DNA from: Ruminococcus sp.
Lineage (GTDB): Bacteria > Bacillota > Clostridia > Oscillospirales > Acutalibacteraceae
Direction: 5' to 3'
Assembly: GCA_017502425.1 (NCBI GenBank)
Contig: JAFVVB010000223.1
Location: 1 to 14,830 of the forward strand
Length of the DNA: 14,830 nt
Shown here: positions 13,288 to 14,830 of the stretch, piece after piece
How the letters are laid out: every line of letters starts with the position of its first letter
Position numbering within the stretch: position 1 is the first letter of the stretch
The notes under the pieces: model-generated
Told to the model about the DNA's origin: nothing
Databases searched by the model: none
Seen by the model: only the letters and a program-made list of their open reading frames with translations
Translations under genes and position numbers: made by a program

Positions 13288-14502
13288 ATGAAAAAAGAAA
13301 ACATCAAAAAGGTTGTACTCGCTTACTCAGGCGGATTAGATACATCTATCATTATTCCATGGCTTAAGGAAAACTACAACAACTGTGAGGTTATCGCAGT
13401 ATCAGGTAACGTTGGTCAGGCTGACGAGCTCGAGGGCTTAGAGGAGAAGGCTATCGCTACCGGCGCATCAAAATGTTACATCTTAGACCACACTGACGAG
13501 TACGTCGACGATTTCATCATTCCTACTATGAAAGCGGGTGCTGTGTACGAGGATTACCTCTTAGGTACTTCACACGCTAGACCATGTATCGCTAAAGGTT
13601 TAGTTGAAATTGCTAAAAAAGAAGGCGCTGATGCTATCGTTCACGGCTGTACAGGTAAAGGTAACGATCAGGTTCGTTTTGAGCTTGCTATCAGACACTT
13701 CGCTCCTAATATGCCTATCATCGCTCCATGGCGTGAGTGGGATATTAAGAGCCGTGAAGAAGAGATTGAATATGCAGAAGCACATAATATTCCATTAAAA
13801 ATCAATAGAGAAACTAACTACTCAAAGGACAAAAACCTGTGGCATTTATCCCACGAAGGTTTAGACCTTGAAGATACAGGTAACGAGCCACAGTACGAAA
13901 AGGAAGGCTTCCTTGAAATGGGTGTATCTCCTTTACAGGCTCCTGATAAGCCAACCTACGTTGAGCTCGATTTTGAGCAGGGCATTCCTGTTGCTATCGA
14001 CGGCGAGAAAATGAGTGCTAAGAACATCATCTTAAAACTCAACGAACTCGGCGGTGCTAATGGTATCGGTATCATCGACATCGTAGAAAACCGTTTAGTA
14101 GGTATGAAGTGCCGTGGTGTGTATGAGACACCGGGCGGTACTATCCTTTATAAAGCTCATAAGGTTCTCGAATCTATCTGTCTTGATAAGATGACTATGC
14201 ACGAGAAAGAAAGACTTTCTATTACTTTCGCTGAACTTTTATACAATGGTCAGTGGTTCACACCGTTAAGAGAGGCTTTATCAGCTTTCGTTGATAAAAC
14301 TCAGGAGAAGGTAACTGGTAAAGTAAGATTAAAGCTCTATAAGGGTAACATCATCAACGCTGGTGTATGGAGTCCATACTCACTGTATAGTGAAGAAATC
14401 GCTACATTTGACGAGTCTGATTATGACCAGACTGATTCTCAGGGCTTTATCAACCTCTTCGGTCTTCCTATCAAGGTTCAGGCACAGGTTGACGGCAAAT
14501 AA
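13288..14502 (+). CDS. argG: Argininosuccinate synthase
   Basis: Condenses citrulline and aspartate with ATP to argininosuccinate, the penultimate step of arginine synthesis, in the cytoplasm. The 404 residues are the normal family length. Seen: the ATP-pyrophosphatase P-loop AYSGGLDTS (13-21), then ARPCIAKGLVEIAK, HGCTGKGNDQVRFE (aspartate/citrulline site), PIIAPWREWD and SYSKD-like NYSKDKNLWHLSHEG, ending with the C-terminal multimerisation region (VWSPYSLYSEEIATFDESDY). Start: ATG 9 nt after TGGAGG. A consensus promoter and ARG box precede it, and it is divergent from the hyd operon. Codon use is strongly biased, as in a well-expressed gene. The next gene, argH, performs the following step. 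Confidence 0.98.
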   Translation: MKKENIKKVVLAYSGGLDTSIIIPWLKENYNNCEVIAVSGNVGQADELEGLEEKAIATGASKCYILDHTDEYVDDFIIPTMKAGAVYEDYLLGTSHARPCIAKGLVEIAKKEGADAIVHGCTGKGNDQVRFELAIRHFAPNMPIIAPWREWDIKSREEEIEYAEAHNIPLKINRETNYSKDKNLWHLSHEGLDLEDTGNEPQYEKEGFLEMGVSPLQAPDKPTYVELDFEQGIPVAIDGEKMSAKNIILKLNELGGANGIGIIDIVENRLVGMKCRGVYETPGGTILYKAHKVLESICLDKMTMHEKERLSITFAELLYNGQWFTPLREALSAFVDKTQEKVTGKVRLKLYKGNIINAGVWSPYSLYSEEIATFDESDYDQTDSQGFINLFGLPIKVQAQVDGK

Positions 14503-14514
14503 TTTTTAAACGTC

Positions 14515-14544
14515 TGTCCTGCACAGGAAAAGCTGTGCAGGACA
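14515..14544 (+). terminator. Strong hairpin after argG (probable terminator with weak U tract)
   Basis: A perfect 12-bp stem TGTCCTGCACAG/CTGTGCAGGACA with loop GAAAAG starts 12 nt after the argG stop. It is followed only by TTTCAATATT rather than a solid run of T, so termination may be partial, or the stem may protect the mRNA 3' end and let some transcript reach argH. Confidence 0.65.
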
Positions 14545-14565
14545 TTTCAATATTACAGAAAAATG

Positions 14566-14594
14566 TTGATATAATCTGACTTTTGTAGTAAAAT
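14566..14594 (+). promoter_or_regulatory. Predicted promoter of argH
   Basis: The -35 TTGATA (14566-14571) and -10 TAAAAT (14589-14594) are separated by 17 nt, with initiation near 14601 and the ATG at 14633. It follows the argG hairpin, so argH can be transcribed separately. No ARG box is recognisable here. Confidence 0.55.
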
Positions 14595-14632
14595 ATATTG
14601 GTTAAGGATTTTTTAGTAAGAAGGTAGTTATT

Positions 14633-14830
14633 ATGGCTAAAATGTGGGCAGGAAGAACAAGCGGAGAAACATCTAAAATCGCAGACGATTTTAATTCATC
14701 TATCCGTTTTGACTGTAAAATGTATGAGCAGGATATAAAAGGCTCGATAGCACACGCTATGATGCTCTCAAAGCAGAACATCATTTCTAAAAGTGACGCC
14801 GAAACTCTAATCGAAGCGTTGGGCGGAATT
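14633..14830 (+). CDS. argH: Argininosuccinate lyase, N-terminal part (3' partial)
   Basis: Splits argininosuccinate into arginine and fumarate. Only the first 66 codons lie in the window; the frame is open to the right edge. The visible part has the ArgH N-terminal pattern: MWAGRTSGETSKIADDFNSS (4-23), then SIRFDCKMYEQDIKGSIAHA (23-42) with the DIxGSxAHAxML block of the fumarase/aspartase superfamily, and a helix ending in EALGGI. AAGAAGG (14618-14624) lies 8 nt before the ATG. It follows argG in the usual argG-argH order, but with a hairpin and its own promoter in the 130-nt gap. Confidence 0.93.
   Translation, partial: MAKMWAGRTSGETSKIADDFNSSIRFDCKMYEQDIKGSIAHAMMLSKQNIISKSDAETLIEALGGI

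Noticed and set aside
1..14830. CRISPR arrays, insertion sequences, tRNA or rRNA genes
   Set aside because: No regularly spaced repeats, transposase-like frames, terminal inverted repeats, or tRNA/rRNA sequence patterns were seen.

Overview
The window looks like chromosome of a low-GC, strictly anaerobic Firmicute, most likely a Clostridia member of the gut type. Reasons: AT-rich intergenic DNA, strong GGAGG-type ribosome binding sites, U-tract terminators, sigma-A promoters (TTGACA/TATAAT), and a complete [FeFe]-hydrogenase maturation operon whose proteins resemble clostridial ones. Species cannot be named from sequence alone.

Layout. (1) Bases 1-7301, + strand: a surface-polysaccharide cluster of tightly packed genes. 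It holds a WbpE/WlbC-like sugar aminotransferase (5'-truncated), a GT4 glycosyltransferase, a Wzy/O-antigen-ligase-like polymerase, a VanZ-like membrane protein, an uncharacterised NTP_transf_5 nucleotidyltransferase, a UDP-glucuronate 4-epimerase and UDP-glucose 6-dehydrogenase. The last two convert UDP-Glc to UDP-GlcA to UDP-GalA, so the polymer is probably acidic. (2) 7302-8870, + strand: two single-gene units with their own promoters and terminators, a Big2-Big2-YARHG lipoprotein and a two-TM potassium channel. A 7-1-7 inverted repeat of Fur/PerR type overlaps the lipoprotein promoter. (3) 8873-12846, - strand: the H-cluster maturation operon, read as TM1266-type regulator, hydE, hydG, hydF. 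No hydrogenase structural gene is in the window. (4) 12847-13287: a 441-base divergent intergenic region. (5) 13288-end, + strand: argG, then the start of argH behind its own promoter.

The least expected part is the intergenic region. The hyd operon has a promoter about 135 nt from its first start codon. Its leader ends in a perfect intrinsic terminator placed directly before the first Shine-Dalgarno. An 11-bp upstream segment can pair with the 5' arm of that terminator, so terminator and antiterminator exclude each other: a transcription attenuator or riboswitch of a class I do not recognise. The same intergenic region carries four same-orientation copies of ATGCATAAA, including copies inside the spacers of both divergent promoters. 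One copy forms a near-consensus ARG box just before argG.

How the genes work together: the left block makes nucleotide sugars and assembles and polymerises a cell-surface glycan. The central - strand operon assembles the di-iron H-cluster for an [FeFe] hydrogenase encoded elsewhere. The right block performs the last two steps of arginine synthesis.
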